Origin: Ascaphus truei
Taxonomy: Eukaryota; Chordata; Amphibia; Anura; Ascaphidae
Reading direction: 5' to 3'
Length of the DNA: 64,000 nt
Assembly (NCBI GenBank): GCA_036426205.1
Contig: CM071570.1
Location: 633,523 to 697,522 of the forward strand
Shown here one piece after another: positions 54,801 through 64,000 of the stretch; the stretch's first letter is position 1, and every line of letters begins with the position of its first letter. The notes below the pieces were generated by a model that had not been told where the DNA came from, searched no databases, and saw nothing but the letters and a program-made list of their open reading frames with translations. The position numbers and the translations under genes are program-made.

Positions 54801-55500
54801 ACCCCTGCCATCAGGGCGCGGAGTGTGGGAGAAGGAAAGGCCACCATAGGAGAGGGCAGCTTCCAGAGCAGAGTCAGACTGAGTGAGCCATGTCTCAGTT
54901 ATAGCAAAGAGAATCAGGGAGTGAGAGAGAAAGAAGTCATGTACAGAGAGGAACTTGTTAGAGAGGGAGCGAGCATTCCAAAGGGCACAGGGGAAAGGGA
55001 GAGAGGAGGTAGGGTGGCAGGGAATGGGTATGAGGTTGGAGGGGTTGACACCAGAAGGAGTAGAATTTGCATGTGGGAGGCGAGGATGAGAGCAAGTAGA
55101 AATAAGACAGGGACCAGGATTGGGAGAGATATCCCCAGAAGCAAGGAGGAGAAGCATAGATAGAAAGAGGATGTGTGAGGAGGATTTGTAAGGGTGTGTT
55201 TTAGTGCAGGGAATATAGCTGTGTGGTGTCAGAGGACGCAGGTAAGAAAGGAGTACATGTGAAAAGAGAAGTGGTGAAGGAAGGAGAGATGGAGATATAT
55301 GAATAGAGTTTGAGACATACTGAGGCTGGTAGAAAGAAGTGCATAATTTGAGAAGAAGTGAAGTCACAGCAAATATAAATGGTAAAGGCAGCATCACAGC
55401 AGTAATGATGCAGTCTGGTATTGATGATATCCTCCTTTCCAGCGTAGTTCAAATGCAGGAATCAGGGCCAGATGGGGTGTCCACTTCTTCCTCACTTCTT
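51889..55500 (-). mobile_element. Nearly complete L2/CR1-type LINE
   Basis: Runs on the minus strand from an upstream region near 55500 to a (CAATA)n tail at 51889-51912. It encodes one long protein with endonuclease and reverse transcriptase, broken by only one frameshift and one stop. The 3' end is the same family as 30430-31103 and the scrap at 6024. Upstream (55500-56460) lie duplicated blocks that may be its promoter region. Confidence 0.85.
52187..55397 (-). pseudogene. L2 endonuclease-reverse transcriptase (one frameshift, one stop)
   Basis: Frame 55397-54717 begins with a hydrophobic segment, then LLLASGDISPNPGP (about 83-96), then endonuclease start with LWNARSLSNK and AITETWL. A frame change near 54770-54840 leads to 54847-53813, with VAVIYRPP, VLLLGDFNCHI, YLDLVFT and LSDHHLISFSL endonuclease blocks. 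An in-frame TAG (53813-53815) follows ESIR, and the same frame continues through [54 protein letters not shown], catalytic YADDTQIY, and the C-terminal domain to LLKEAYE. Inactive as written, but only two changes from open. Confidence 0.85.
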
Positions 55501-55506
55501 CCTCAC

Positions 55507-55575
55507 TTCCTTTTAAACTTAATTGTTCAGTAGTCATGCCACTTATAATGGGCCACTTGGATATGGGCTGCAGGC
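55507..55575. repeat. Duplicated block upstream of the L2, copy 1
   Basis: CTTTTAAACTTAATTGTTCA, then GTAGTCATGCCACTTATAAT, then GGGCCACTTGGATATGGGCT. The same block recurs at about 56039-56105. On the minus strand a TATATAAA-like box lies at about 55597-55604. Confidence 0.8.
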
Positions 55576-55752
55576 AGACTAGCTGTTCTGACTGGGTTTA
55601 TATAGGCCTAAAAGTCACATGACAGTGTGGTTCTGTCTGCTTAATTAGCACATCTGAGGCACATTCAAACAAATGGTTTTCTACACAGGGTGTTCCCTGC
55701 CTAGGTGCAACACTTAATTTGATTAGGGGTAGACAGAAAACAGCATTCAAAT

Positions 55753-55996
55753 ATGGATTTTACCTAGCATTGGATCACTTACATATACTATATAATACAC
55801 ACAGCAAAGGCTTCAATGAGGATTTAGAGATGGATTTTACCTAGCATTGGATCACTTACATATACTATATAATACACACAGCAAAGGCTTCAATGAGGAT
55901 TTAGAGATGGATTTTACCTAGCATTGGATCACTTGCATATACTATATAATACACACAGCAAAGGCTTCAATGAGGATTTAGAGATGGATTTTACCT
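55753..55996. repeat. 77-bp tandem repeat, three units plus a partial
   Basis: Units start at 55753, 55830 and 55907, with a 14-bp start of a fourth at 55984. Each reads ATGGATTTTACCTAGCATTG through CTTCAATGAGGATTTAGAG. They are almost identical, so recently expanded. Placed upstream of the L2 LINE. Confidence 0.95.
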
Positions 55997-56038
55997 GAGG
56001 AGAGAAGAAGGATAAGATCCATTAGGGTAAGAGTTCCT

Positions 56039-56105
56039 TCCTTTTAAACTTCAGTTGTTCAGTAGTCATGCCACTTATAATGGGCCACTTGGATATGGGC
56101 TGCAA
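56039..56105. repeat. Duplicated block upstream of the L2, copy 2
   Basis: Same 65-bp block as 55507-55575, about 530 bp away, bracketing the 77-bp array. Confidence 0.8.
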
Positions 56106-56465
56106 ATATAGGAGACAGGAGACAGGAACCAGTAGGAGAGGGGGCGGAGTGGAGGCGGAGCCTCTGCAGATGCAAAGGATAGGCTGCAGGAGACAAGGGC
56201 TCACAGCAATCTTGACTCGCAGCTGGGGCTCGTTGCGCGCATCACGCGTGCACGCCGCGCGCAGCGGAGGCGTGGCATGACCGAGGGGGCGGAGCTAAGG
56301 TCTGTGATCTGGTAGAAGAGGTCTTCTGTTTACAGAGTGCGGGTGCGTGCACCAGCAGGGGGCAGATCGGAGGCAGCAGCAGCTGCTGCAGTACTGTTAT
56401 GCAGAGAGGAGGAACCGCGCCGCAAGGGACGCAATCCCCAAATCACACACTCTGCCTCTCTGGGT
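56106..56465. other. CpG-rich segment
   Basis: GC- and CpG-rich (GCGCGCATCACGCGTGCACG near 56233). No coding gene recognised. It could be the outer 5' region of the minus-strand L2 or host sequence. Confidence 0.4.
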
Positions 56466-57205
56466 ACAAAGAATAGATATCTGTGGCGCCTAACATATAA
56501 ATATATGAAAAAGGATATATATATAACCAGGACTGGTGGATGTGCAGGTCCCAGGATATCTCCAAATGGTGAAATTCGTGCTTAAAGAGAACAAATAAAA
56601 TGCATAGCATAATACTGTATGGTAAACATGACAAACATAACATATAACAAACAGCTGAGATGATCAGAAGGTGAACAAGTTAATTGAACATTTAATAAAA
56701 AGACTTTAAAAATGACAATAATAACACAAAATGATAAATAAGATAGTTCAAACTAATGTACCTGCCGCAATGGTTAAAATGCCCACTCACCAGACAGATG
56801 ATAAGGGCAGGCAGTGGGTAATTCTGAGAGTATCCCCTCTCCTCTGTGGCTTGGAGCAGCTTGTTGCGTTGATCCTCTGTGTGGTCAGCGTCTCACACAT
56901 CAGCTGGTGTTTTTCGGGCCCCCTTTGACACACTGTTTCGTATGCGTGTACAGCCAGGAAACACAACAGCAGATTAGTCAGATCTGGCGTCAATATCCTG
57001 TAGACCGCAAAGGCAGATTCGTATGGCAGCAAGCCACGATGGGGATATAAGGAGAATTAGCAGTGGTCCTACTGATTATACTGCCGATTCTACCTATATC
57101 CCCATCGTGGCTTGCTGCCATACGAATGTGCTGTTGTGTTTCCTGGCTGTACACGCATCTGGAACAGTGTATTAGGTCAGACTGATAAACTGCTGCAATT
57201 TATAA

Positions 57206-57568
57206 AATTAAACAACTTTCACTTGTAATAGTTCACACGTAATATATCTCCTTGAATGTCCGTGCGGTCTGCAGTATGTGGGTATGACTACTAGATCTGT
57301 TAAAAGACGTCTATACGAACACATATACAACATAAAAAAAGGTCTAATTACACATAGTGTATCGAATCATTTTCTTCAGGTGCACGGACAGGATCCCAAG
57401 GGACTAAAGTGTATAGCCATCGAAGCCATCACACCAAATTGGAGAGGAGGCAATGTTGTGAGCCTACTGGGGAGGAGAGAATCCTTTTGGATTTATGAAC
57501 TTTGTACTCTATCCCCACTAGGCCTCAACATTGAATTTGATTTAAAAGCATTTTTGGTTAACACATGA
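57206..57568 (+). pseudogene. PLE GIY-YIG endonuclease fragment
   Basis: Open from about 57206 to the TGA at 57566-57568. It reads FTCNSSHVIYLLECPCGLQY, then VGMTTRSVKRRLYEHIYNIK, then HSVSNHF..VHGQDPKGLKC, AITPNWRGGN, RRESFWIYELCTLSPLGLNI. All nuclease landmarks (VIYLL...YVGMT, R..EH, N-x-HF, W-I-Y end) are intact. Only the last about 120 residues of the polyprotein are present, starting just before the nuclease. Confidence 0.8.
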
Positions 57569-58350
57569 ACTACAGTCAATTTAGTTTGGGTTTTTGTATT
57601 TCTGCATGTTGATCCATTTTATTACAGGTAGTTTTATAATAATGAATTATGTATTTATATGCATTCATTCTGATTGTGAATTATGCCATTTATATATTAA
57701 TTGATATATTCAATATACAGTTGTCATACTAAAATGATATAGCATACGTGAATGTTATAAGACATATATAACATGATTTATTAATGCATTTAATACATGG
57801 TTTATAGTCAATTTATAATATATGAAGGATTGGCACACACGCATGAATAATCAAATAATTAGGCACATTATGTATTAATACATCCTTGTATAAAACACAA
57901 TTTTCATTTATTTATTTTATACACTACTTACACCAAAGCTACATACACATTCACATTACATAGACCTTTAATACATATTACAAGTATGTATTTTTAATAC
58001 ATTTATCACTCATTAGTTTAGTACATCACTTTATATACACTTTTAGTGTTTAACTTATATATCACACTACATTTAGAATTTATATATCGGATTCTAAGTA
58101 TGTTATATGTTGTCACTTATTCACTGTATTTCTTATAGTAAATAATCGGTTTTTCGTTTTATGTATAAGTTTGTTTTTGATATTCGTATGTTTTGTATAA
58201 CAGCTGAGTTTGTTTTAAATTTCATTTATTGTTGCGCTATAGCAGGACGCTCTTACCTGCGAGTGCGCATGTGCAGGACTTATCAGGTGAAATTAATTAT
58301 TTCCAACTAACCATCTATAAAAAGGACATCTTGGGACAGATTAATTATAC
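57569..58350 (+). mobile_element. PLE 5, AT-rich 3' untranslated region
   Basis: Highly AT-rich with many ATTTATA and TTAATACAT motifs. No gene. Ends at the hammerhead-like motif. Confidence 0.5.
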
Positions 58351-58392
58351 CCCTGAGGAAGGAAGCAGCGCTTCTGAAACGCGTAGGGTGGT
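58351..58392 (+). ncRNA. Hammerhead-like motif of PLE 5
   Basis: CTGAGGA at 58353-58359, a good stem II (GAAGC with GCTTC around AGC), GAAA at 58376-58379, then CGCGTAGGGTGG. Stem III ACGC/GGGU has one mismatch. A poly-C run (58425-58442) follows. Confidence 0.55.
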
Positions 58393-59149
58393 GACGCTGA
58401 CCTTACTGCCGAAATTTTGATTTCCCCCCCCCCCCCCCCCCTCAAGGTCTGCTGTGTCGAATCTGCTCACACGGACTGAGCAATTATTGTCCAGTTCTTG
58501 GCGAATCTGCTGCCGTTGTTCAAGGGCAAGCTGCTCATTCTCCCCAGTGCATCGAGAGAGAATCTGCCCACACACCAGCCGGTGTGTGCAACTCTTCACC
58601 AACGGAGGTTAACGTGTCCAGCTGCAGCCAGCCACTGAGGCGAGGGGATACTCTCAGATATACCCACTGCTTGCCCTTATCATCCATCTGGTGAGTGGGC
58701 ACTTCTACCATTGCAGCAGTTTATCAGTCTGACCTAATACATTTGTTTTATGTACAATTTTTATTATTTTTATGTGTCCAATGTATGTTTTTATTAAATG
58801 CTCATTTATTTAATTATCACCTGTTGATCACCTCAGCTGTTTGTCTTTTGTGTTGTATGTTTTGTTTGTTACCCTATCATACAGTATTATGCTATGCACT
58901 GTTTTTATTCTTTTGAAGCACTCAGCACGACACCTGGAGACACCTCGAAATCTGCACTTCTAACAGGCTCGGCTGTTTATATCCTTTTATATTACAATTC
59001 TTATTACAATTCTTGTTAGGCGCCTTAGATACATATTCCTTTCCATATTTTAGTTAGCGCTACCTATCCTGTTTTTTCATACCGCTGCCTCTCTGCATAC
59101 TGAGCCCACCCGCTGTCCCGGCTCCACAGAGTCTGAGTTCTGGAAAATG

Positions 59150-59345
59150 GTGGCCGGATAGCCCTGTGTTAGCCAGGATGCGGGTACTCAAGCAGAACTG
59201 CAGTACCCTCCTGTTCTAACTCCTTGGCATCCCTGAAGCTTTCAAGTCCTACTCTGCACAGACACAGAGGCACCAAGCTTGGTAGCCATCTGGTCTCTCA
59301 GAATCCATGACATGGAAATCCCACAGTTCATTCACATGTTATCAG
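59150..59345 (-). repeat. WAP-locus intron 2 fragment (third locus)
   Basis: Diverged match to about 23885-24110 (minus orientation), the intron just after WAP exon 2, for example GGCACCAAGCTTGGTAGCCA and ACATGGAAATCCCACAGTTC. No exon 2 is found beside it. Confidence 0.65.
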
Positions 59346-60011
59346 CATATATACTTATTAAATATAACTCTTTAATAAAATTCACTGTGTCCTGTATCTT
59401 GTGTGATAAAAATGTATATGTCCCTATTCTGGTGTCAGGGATGGAGTGAGGGGATATATTGCCTACACTCACTAGCCTCATTCTTGCCACACTCTTTAAA
59501 AAAACGTTTAAACTTTTTACACACAAGAAACCACTCTCAGCTTTATCATATAGCTGAAGCATCCCATGAACCCTTATACTAGGTTCAGGGTACTTGGGCA
59601 CCTCTCCTTATACTAGAGACCCCCCTTTTTTACTAGGGACCCCCTGTATGGTTACAGGTATACATTAGCCCCTTCATGCCCGTTTACCTTGTCTTGATGA
59701 TGATGCTGCAGCAGGGTTCCTGGCGGTGAGTCGCAGGAACATTTTCAGTGTCAGAGTCAGAGTTTGCCCGGAGCAATGTGCTTGGCTACATCCGAGAATC
59801 TCACTCAATTTCCGGATCCAACTTTTGAGGTATCCAATAACTCTGGAACCCCGATACATAGACACATTCTGTGAAGACTTTCTCTGGAAAACCCACCCTG
59901 AATTTTACAGCCTAGAAATCTCCCGGTCTCAGCTCCCCAGGAAAGGCAAAACACACAAACATCTTTGATGTTGCATAATTTGCACACATTCACGGTAATG
60001 CATTTCTGACA
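59346..60011. other. Unassigned sequence in the third WAP fragment cluster
   Basis: No WAP exon or other gene found on either strand. Small frames lack motifs. Confidence 0.4.
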
Positions 60012-60100
60012 TCTAGGTCCAAGAGCTGACACTCTAGGACCTCAACACACAAATCAGAGGTAACCAAGTGGGTTTAACCTTTTAATAGTGAGTCTGGTTA
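60012..60100 (+). repeat. WAP-locus intron 1 fragment (third locus)
   Basis: Matches 8668-8750: AAGAGCTGACACTCTAGGAC and GTAACCAAGTGGGTTTAACC. The orientation is opposite to the neighbouring third-locus pieces, so this cluster is scrambled. Confidence 0.7.
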
Positions 60101-60114
60101 ACCCCTTTACCGTC

Positions 60115-60487
60115 ACACCCTCTGCAAAGCACAAGCTGATACACATGTGAGAAACAGCCATAAGTGGCATAATATTGTGATGCCAAGATACTGGGTATGT
60201 TATTATAATATTTAATAATATTTATGCTTTAGGACATTATTTTCTTCTTTATTTTGCATTAAAAATCCTCCACAGGTCTGAGGTGACAAATTCCAGCAGG
60301 AGACAGATCTGAGTGATTACAAAGTGTCTTTATTAAATGCAGCTGCATCTACAGACAGAATAATATGCGCAGAACAGATATCAATCCCCAAGCAATGACC
60401 CCACAGGCTGAGAAACAAACCAAAATAAAATCCAGGAAGTAATGTAACACAAGGATACTCCCATTTCCTGCACGAGGGGCCTGCAAT
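60115..60487 (-). pseudogene. WAP last exon 3' UTR, third copy
   Basis: Reverse-strand match to about 29510-29870, including TTATTAAATGCAGC with the poly(A) signal (TTTATT at 60329-60334 on +). Similarity stops at GGGCCTGCAAT (60487), before the acceptor and stop codon, so this is a 3' UTR piece without coding part. Confidence 0.65.
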
Positions 60488-60790
60488 CTCCCAATCCCAC
60501 CTTTCCACCCTCTCTTACCCCTCCTCTCGTCCTCCCTCTCAGTGAATAACGCCATCAGCGACCTTCCTCTTCCCCCACCTCTCCCCCTCTCTCTTACCCC
60601 CACCTCTCCCACTTCCTCTCTTACCCCCACCTCTCCTCCTCCCTCTCTTACCCCCCTCTCCCCTCTCTCTCTTACACCCCCACCACTCCCCTCCTCCCTT
60701 ACAGCCACATCTCCCCCTCCCCCCTCTTACACCCCCACCTCTCACCTCCCTCTCTAACACCCCCAAAACCCACCCTCTCTAACCCCCCAT
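60488..60790. repeat. CT-rich repeat (CCCCCACCTCTCC..CTCTCTTA)
   Basis: Strongly strand-biased C/T sequence of loosely repeated TCTCTTACCCCCACCTCTCC. Gly/Arg/Glu-rich frames on - are artefacts. Confidence 0.85.
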
Positions 60791-60900
60791 GGCCATGCTC
60801 ACAGAGGGAACAATAAATCAGAAGTGGGGCAGTTAAAAACAGGAGTCCCTTAGTGTACACACAATACAGAAATACCACCAGCTACATGACCTTCATAGTG

Positions 60901-61120
60901 GTCATGTCGTAACGTGGCTGCATAGTGGCGTGGCTGCATAGTGGTCATGTCGTGGCGTGGCTGCATAGTGGTCATGTCGTGGCGTGGCTGCATAGTGGTC
61001 ATGTCATGGCGTGGCTGCATAGTGGTCATGTCGTGGCGTGCTGCCTAGTGGTCATGTCGTGGCGTGGCTGCATAGTGGTCATGTCGTGGCGTGGCTGCAT
61101 AGTGGTCATGTCGTGGCTTA
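60901..61120. repeat. 27-bp minisatellite
   Basis: About eight units of CATAGTGGTCATGTCGTGGC plus GTGGCTG (27 bp between 60944 and 60971). A nine-residue periodic frame (HSGHVVAWL) is a by-product. Confidence 0.95.
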
Positions 61121-61540
61121 TAACGCTTTGGCCAAAGGGTTTAACTAAATGACCCTTTCTCATGAGAATACAGACATTTAAGTATTTAACTCTGATTTTT
61201 TAGCATTGCGTATTTTTCTATTTTGTTTTAACATTTGAGTCACGCCCAATACATGTGAAAAATGGTAAAGACATTATTGTCCCTCAATTAACTCCACATT
61301 CACAACACTGTGTTCTATGTGTAAAGGTGTTTCCCCCCCAATCGCAATCGGGGCCATTACTGGGTGTATGTGGTGCATACCTGCTGGCAACAGGAGGGCC
61401 GAGCGTCCGCGGTAACGTGGGGACTTGCTGGACAGGCTTCTGGGGTTCTTACCCCACATTATACTTGCAGTGCAGCGCTCCGTCTGCCGTAGGCCCCAGG
61501 GATATGGAGGCGATCTCCCACGTAGAACTATAACACCCCC
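61121..61540. other. Unassigned sequence
   Basis: No gene. The 92-codon frame at 61255 has no recognisable motifs. Confidence 0.35.
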
Positions 61541-62064
61541 CCTGATAAGATCACACATCAGGCCTGATGTATATTGGCAAAACAGGAACGGGTTTATTAT
61601 CACTCTTCTCTCGGTAGTTACAGGTACTCGACAGTCGTCTGCCGGATCACAGTCTTATCTTTCCCGGTATCACCGGAGATAGTCCCTGGACAGTCACTAT
61701 AGGCTTTGGTTCCCCCGCAGCTATCCGCTCTTCCCCACCTACCTTGTGGAGGCAGAGGTATAGTCACTCTACCCCCCGGAGGGAAGAGCACATGGGAAGG
61801 CCCCCAATCTCAGGCTCCCAGTCATGACTGCCTCCGGGGGAGGACGAATGCACTAACTTAGGGCGGTCCTGCCCTTAAGTACAGCCAGTGGGGCGGGCAG
61901 CTACAACGCATGTACCACCTACAAGCTGTCACTCAAACGCTTACCTAGGTGGAAGGGTAAAATCCCATAATAACTACTGGCAGACCTGTGAATACCAGGG
62001 ATTACTGCCACCATCAGTAAAATTAGTAGCCAGGGGGTACCCCGCTACACACTTGTATTCTCAG
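61541..62064 (-). mobile_element. Possible LTR on the minus strand
   Basis: The right end GGGGTACCCCGCTACA resembles the CCGCTACA end of the solo LTR at 32891-33691, and an AATAAA reads on - near 61591. The left end is not clear and no target duplication was found. Tentative. Confidence 0.35.
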
Positions 62065-62900
62065 AGTAACAAGCAATCGATACGGTTTCCAGGTGACCGT
62101 TTCTTGTGTATTTATGTGAGATAATAATAACCTACTGTATGAAAAACACTCTCAAGTTACCTGAAATCCTCTGCTGCTTTACCTATCGTTAGATTCACAT
62201 AGTGATATGTATTATTCTTTAACAGTACCCATAGCACTCGCTTACATGGGAATATCGGATAATATTGAAAGGTCACAATTAGCCTATTAGTTTCTATATA
62301 AAACTGCTAGCGCGCTTATTACCTGTGTGAAGAGCTTATGGCGGGGTGAGATAGAAGGGGCCATATTCTGCCATACTTTAGTGCTGATAAATATCTCAAT
62401 TTTCAAACATTTGTGTTGCAGGAAACCGTAGGAATGCATGTGCCCGGGTGAACACCCTTTTACATGTCATCACCATATCCCCTGCGCAGTGCCACCATGA
62501 CAGCCAATGTCCTCACCAAAAGAAATCTGCGACTATGCTGTAGATGGATGTGCGTGAACCCGTGACACACGGATAAACACAGCAACAAAGTAATTATAAC
62601 TCATCAGAACACGTTTCTGGGACTTTGTGCACTAACCCGTCTTATGCTGTCATACAAAAAGGCAAAACACGAAACATGCCTCGTACGTACCGGCACGTGT
62701 AATAAGAAAAGTTGCAAGTCAGGGGTCAAAGTGCCTTAAAAAGTGGTGGTACTATGTTCTAAACTCGGACCTCAGGAAGGAATACAGGGGATAGAATATT
62801 CTGGACAGGTTTAATATTGGTCCTCAACTTCTTCAGAGATAACTTTGCCTACACTGACTGCTCAATAAGAAAAAAGTGTTATGAAGACAGGTGCCATTGT
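62065..62900. other. Unassigned sequence
   Basis: No gene or repeat recognised. Confidence 0.35.
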
Positions 62901-62914
62901 AGTCAACTGTGGTG

Positions 62915-63545
62915 TACTAGGTGTACGGGTACTATTGTACTAGGTGTGCTAGGTGAGCTAGGTGTACTAGGTGTCTAGGTGTACTAGGTGTGGCTAGGTG
63001 TCTAGGTTGTGCTAGTTGTACTAGGTTTGCAAGGTGTGCAGGTGTACTAGGTGTGCTAGGTGCTAGGTGTGCTAGGTGTGCTAGGTGTGCTAGGTTTGCT
63101 AGGTGTACTAGGTGTGCTGGTGTGCTAGGTGTACTAGTGTGGTACTGGTGTGCTAGGTGTGTAAGGTTTGCTAGGGTGTATGGTTGCTGGTGGTCTGGTG
63201 TGCTAGGTTATATGAGGTGTACTAGGTGTGCTAGGTTGTTGCTAGGTGTACTAGGTGTGCTAGTGTATAGTGTGCTAGGTGTACTAGGTGTGCTAGGTGT
63301 ACTAGTGTGTGCTAGTTGTACTGGTGTGCTAGTGTCTAGGTTGTGCTAGGTGTCTAGGTGTGCAAGGTGTGCTAGGTACTAGGTGTGCTAGGTGTGTACT
63401 AGGTGTGCTAGTGTACTAGGTGTGCTAGGTGTACTAGGTGAACTAGGTGTACTAGGTGTGCAGGTGTGGCTCGGTGACTAGGTTGTGCAGGTGTGCTAGT
63501 GTACTAGTGTGGGTATGTACAGGGAACGAGGTGTACTAGGTGTGC
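62915..63545. repeat. 9/18-bp minisatellite CTAGGTGTG/CTAGGTGTA
   Basis: About 65-70 short units alternating TGTGCTAGG and TGTACTAGG, with many one-base losses. The Cys/Ala/Arg-rich frame at 62990 comes from the repeat. Confidence 0.95.
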
Positions 63546-64000
63546 TGGTGGAGGTTAGAGTCTAATGCTAATTTTAGTCATTTAAATATACTTAACATAT
63601 CCAAATGAGCATATCCCCGGATACTCTGATGTGTTGAGGTTTGCCATCTCTCCATGTATTGTATACATGTGTTTTTAGCAGTAGATATGTCACTTGGTAC
63701 TTTAGTAAATAGGATTCCTTCCTGCAGACAATATATTTCAGGGTGTGGGAGTAACGCCAGCTTTAGGTAAGACATGGATTAACATTGGGTTATTTGAAGC
63801 GAACGCAATGAAAGTGCTAAATTATCCTGACGTTCAGCCTATGCAAATGATAAACAATGGTCGTTTTTCATTGCGTATATTAGCTCTGTGGAAATGCATT
63901 GAAATCACAGAATATAACGCCTGTTACTATGTTAGGCAGCCCTATGTTTTTGCCCTGATTTAATGAAGCGTATTGAATCTGGGGCTGGAGCTTCGAACCC
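63546..64000. other. Unassigned right flank
   Basis: No gene recognised. The window ends at CTTCGAACCC, which resembles a polymerase III B box and could be the start of a SINE continuing outside the window. Confidence 0.3.

Larger units (their letters stand above)
56466..59042 (+). mobile_element. PLE 5: nuclease remnant between inverted arms
   Basis: Left part 56466-56880 matches the inverse of 58600-59042 (GGCGCCTAAC at 56485 against GTTAGGCGCC at 59015; ATGCCCACTCACCAGA at 56778 against its complement near 58690). Between them are a perfect 33-bp inverted pair (57017-57049 and 57095-57127), a PLE nuclease piece (57206-57568), AT-rich 3' sequence and a hammerhead-like motif. RT is absent, so it is a severely truncated PLE with the same inverted-arm design as PLE 4. 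Confidence 0.75.

Noticed and set aside
60349..60766. Gly/Arg/Glu-rich minus-strand frames
   Set aside because: Low-complexity CT-rich DNA.
62990..63349. Cys/Ala/Arg-rich 119-codon frame resembling a cysteine-rich peptide
   Set aside because: Direct product of the CTAGGTGTG minisatellite.

Overview
This is a repeat-dense piece of a vertebrate nuclear genome, most likely an amphibian (probably a frog). The evidence is a compact intron-containing gene for a small secreted WAP-domain (four-disulfide core) peptide, several Penelope-like elements (PLEs) with C-terminal GIY-YIG nuclease and hammerhead-like motifs, CR1/L2-type LINEs, a hAT element, solo LTRs and many minisatellites. There are no bacterial-style operons, and codon-dense sequence is confined to transposons. 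The species assignment is inference.

Layout. 1-5235: decayed PLE on + interrupted by a CR1/L2 LINE (2366-5071). 5245-6540: long inverted-repeat (foldback) element. 7521-18085: a three-exon WAP gene on +: TATA box and signal-peptide exon, a 33-bp minisatellite that starts exactly at the exon-1 splice donor, WAP exon 2, then a roughly 8.7-kb intron holding an LTR-like repeat, minus-strand PLE pieces, a plus-strand PLE 3' end and about 40 copies of a 69-bp minisatellite, and finally a short last exon with stop codon and poly(A) signal. 18484-20336: PLE reverse transcriptase fragment and a 1.5-kb inverted-repeat element. 20337-30425: second copy of the WAP-gene region in which the exon-2 half (20337-25357) is inverted and the 3' half (25453-30425) is direct, so this copy is broken.

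30066-35100: third PLE, split by an L2 fragment, an unknown insert and a solo LTR, and ending in a good hammerhead-like motif. 35100-38170: small MITEs and a minus-strand PLE end. 38177-40687: a hAT-type element with a perfect 8-bp target duplication, filled with three tandem-repeat families. 42473-46787: the best-preserved PLE, a 783-codon frame between 1.1-kb inverted arms. 47200-51474: decayed gag-like frames, a polypurine tract and nested LTRs. 51889-56460: nearly complete L2 LINE on - with one frameshift and one stop. 56466-59042: PLE remnant between inverted arms. 59150-60487: scrambled WAP-locus fragments including a third terminal exon. 60490-64000: CT-rich and minisatellite DNA, a possible LTR and unrecognised sequence.

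The only host gene I can support is the WAP peptide. Its locus was duplicated and then rearranged, with inverted repeats and minisatellites at the breakpoints. Two N gaps (18272-18403, 28543-28640) and a stretch with many single-base deletions (about 15930-18271) limit precision.
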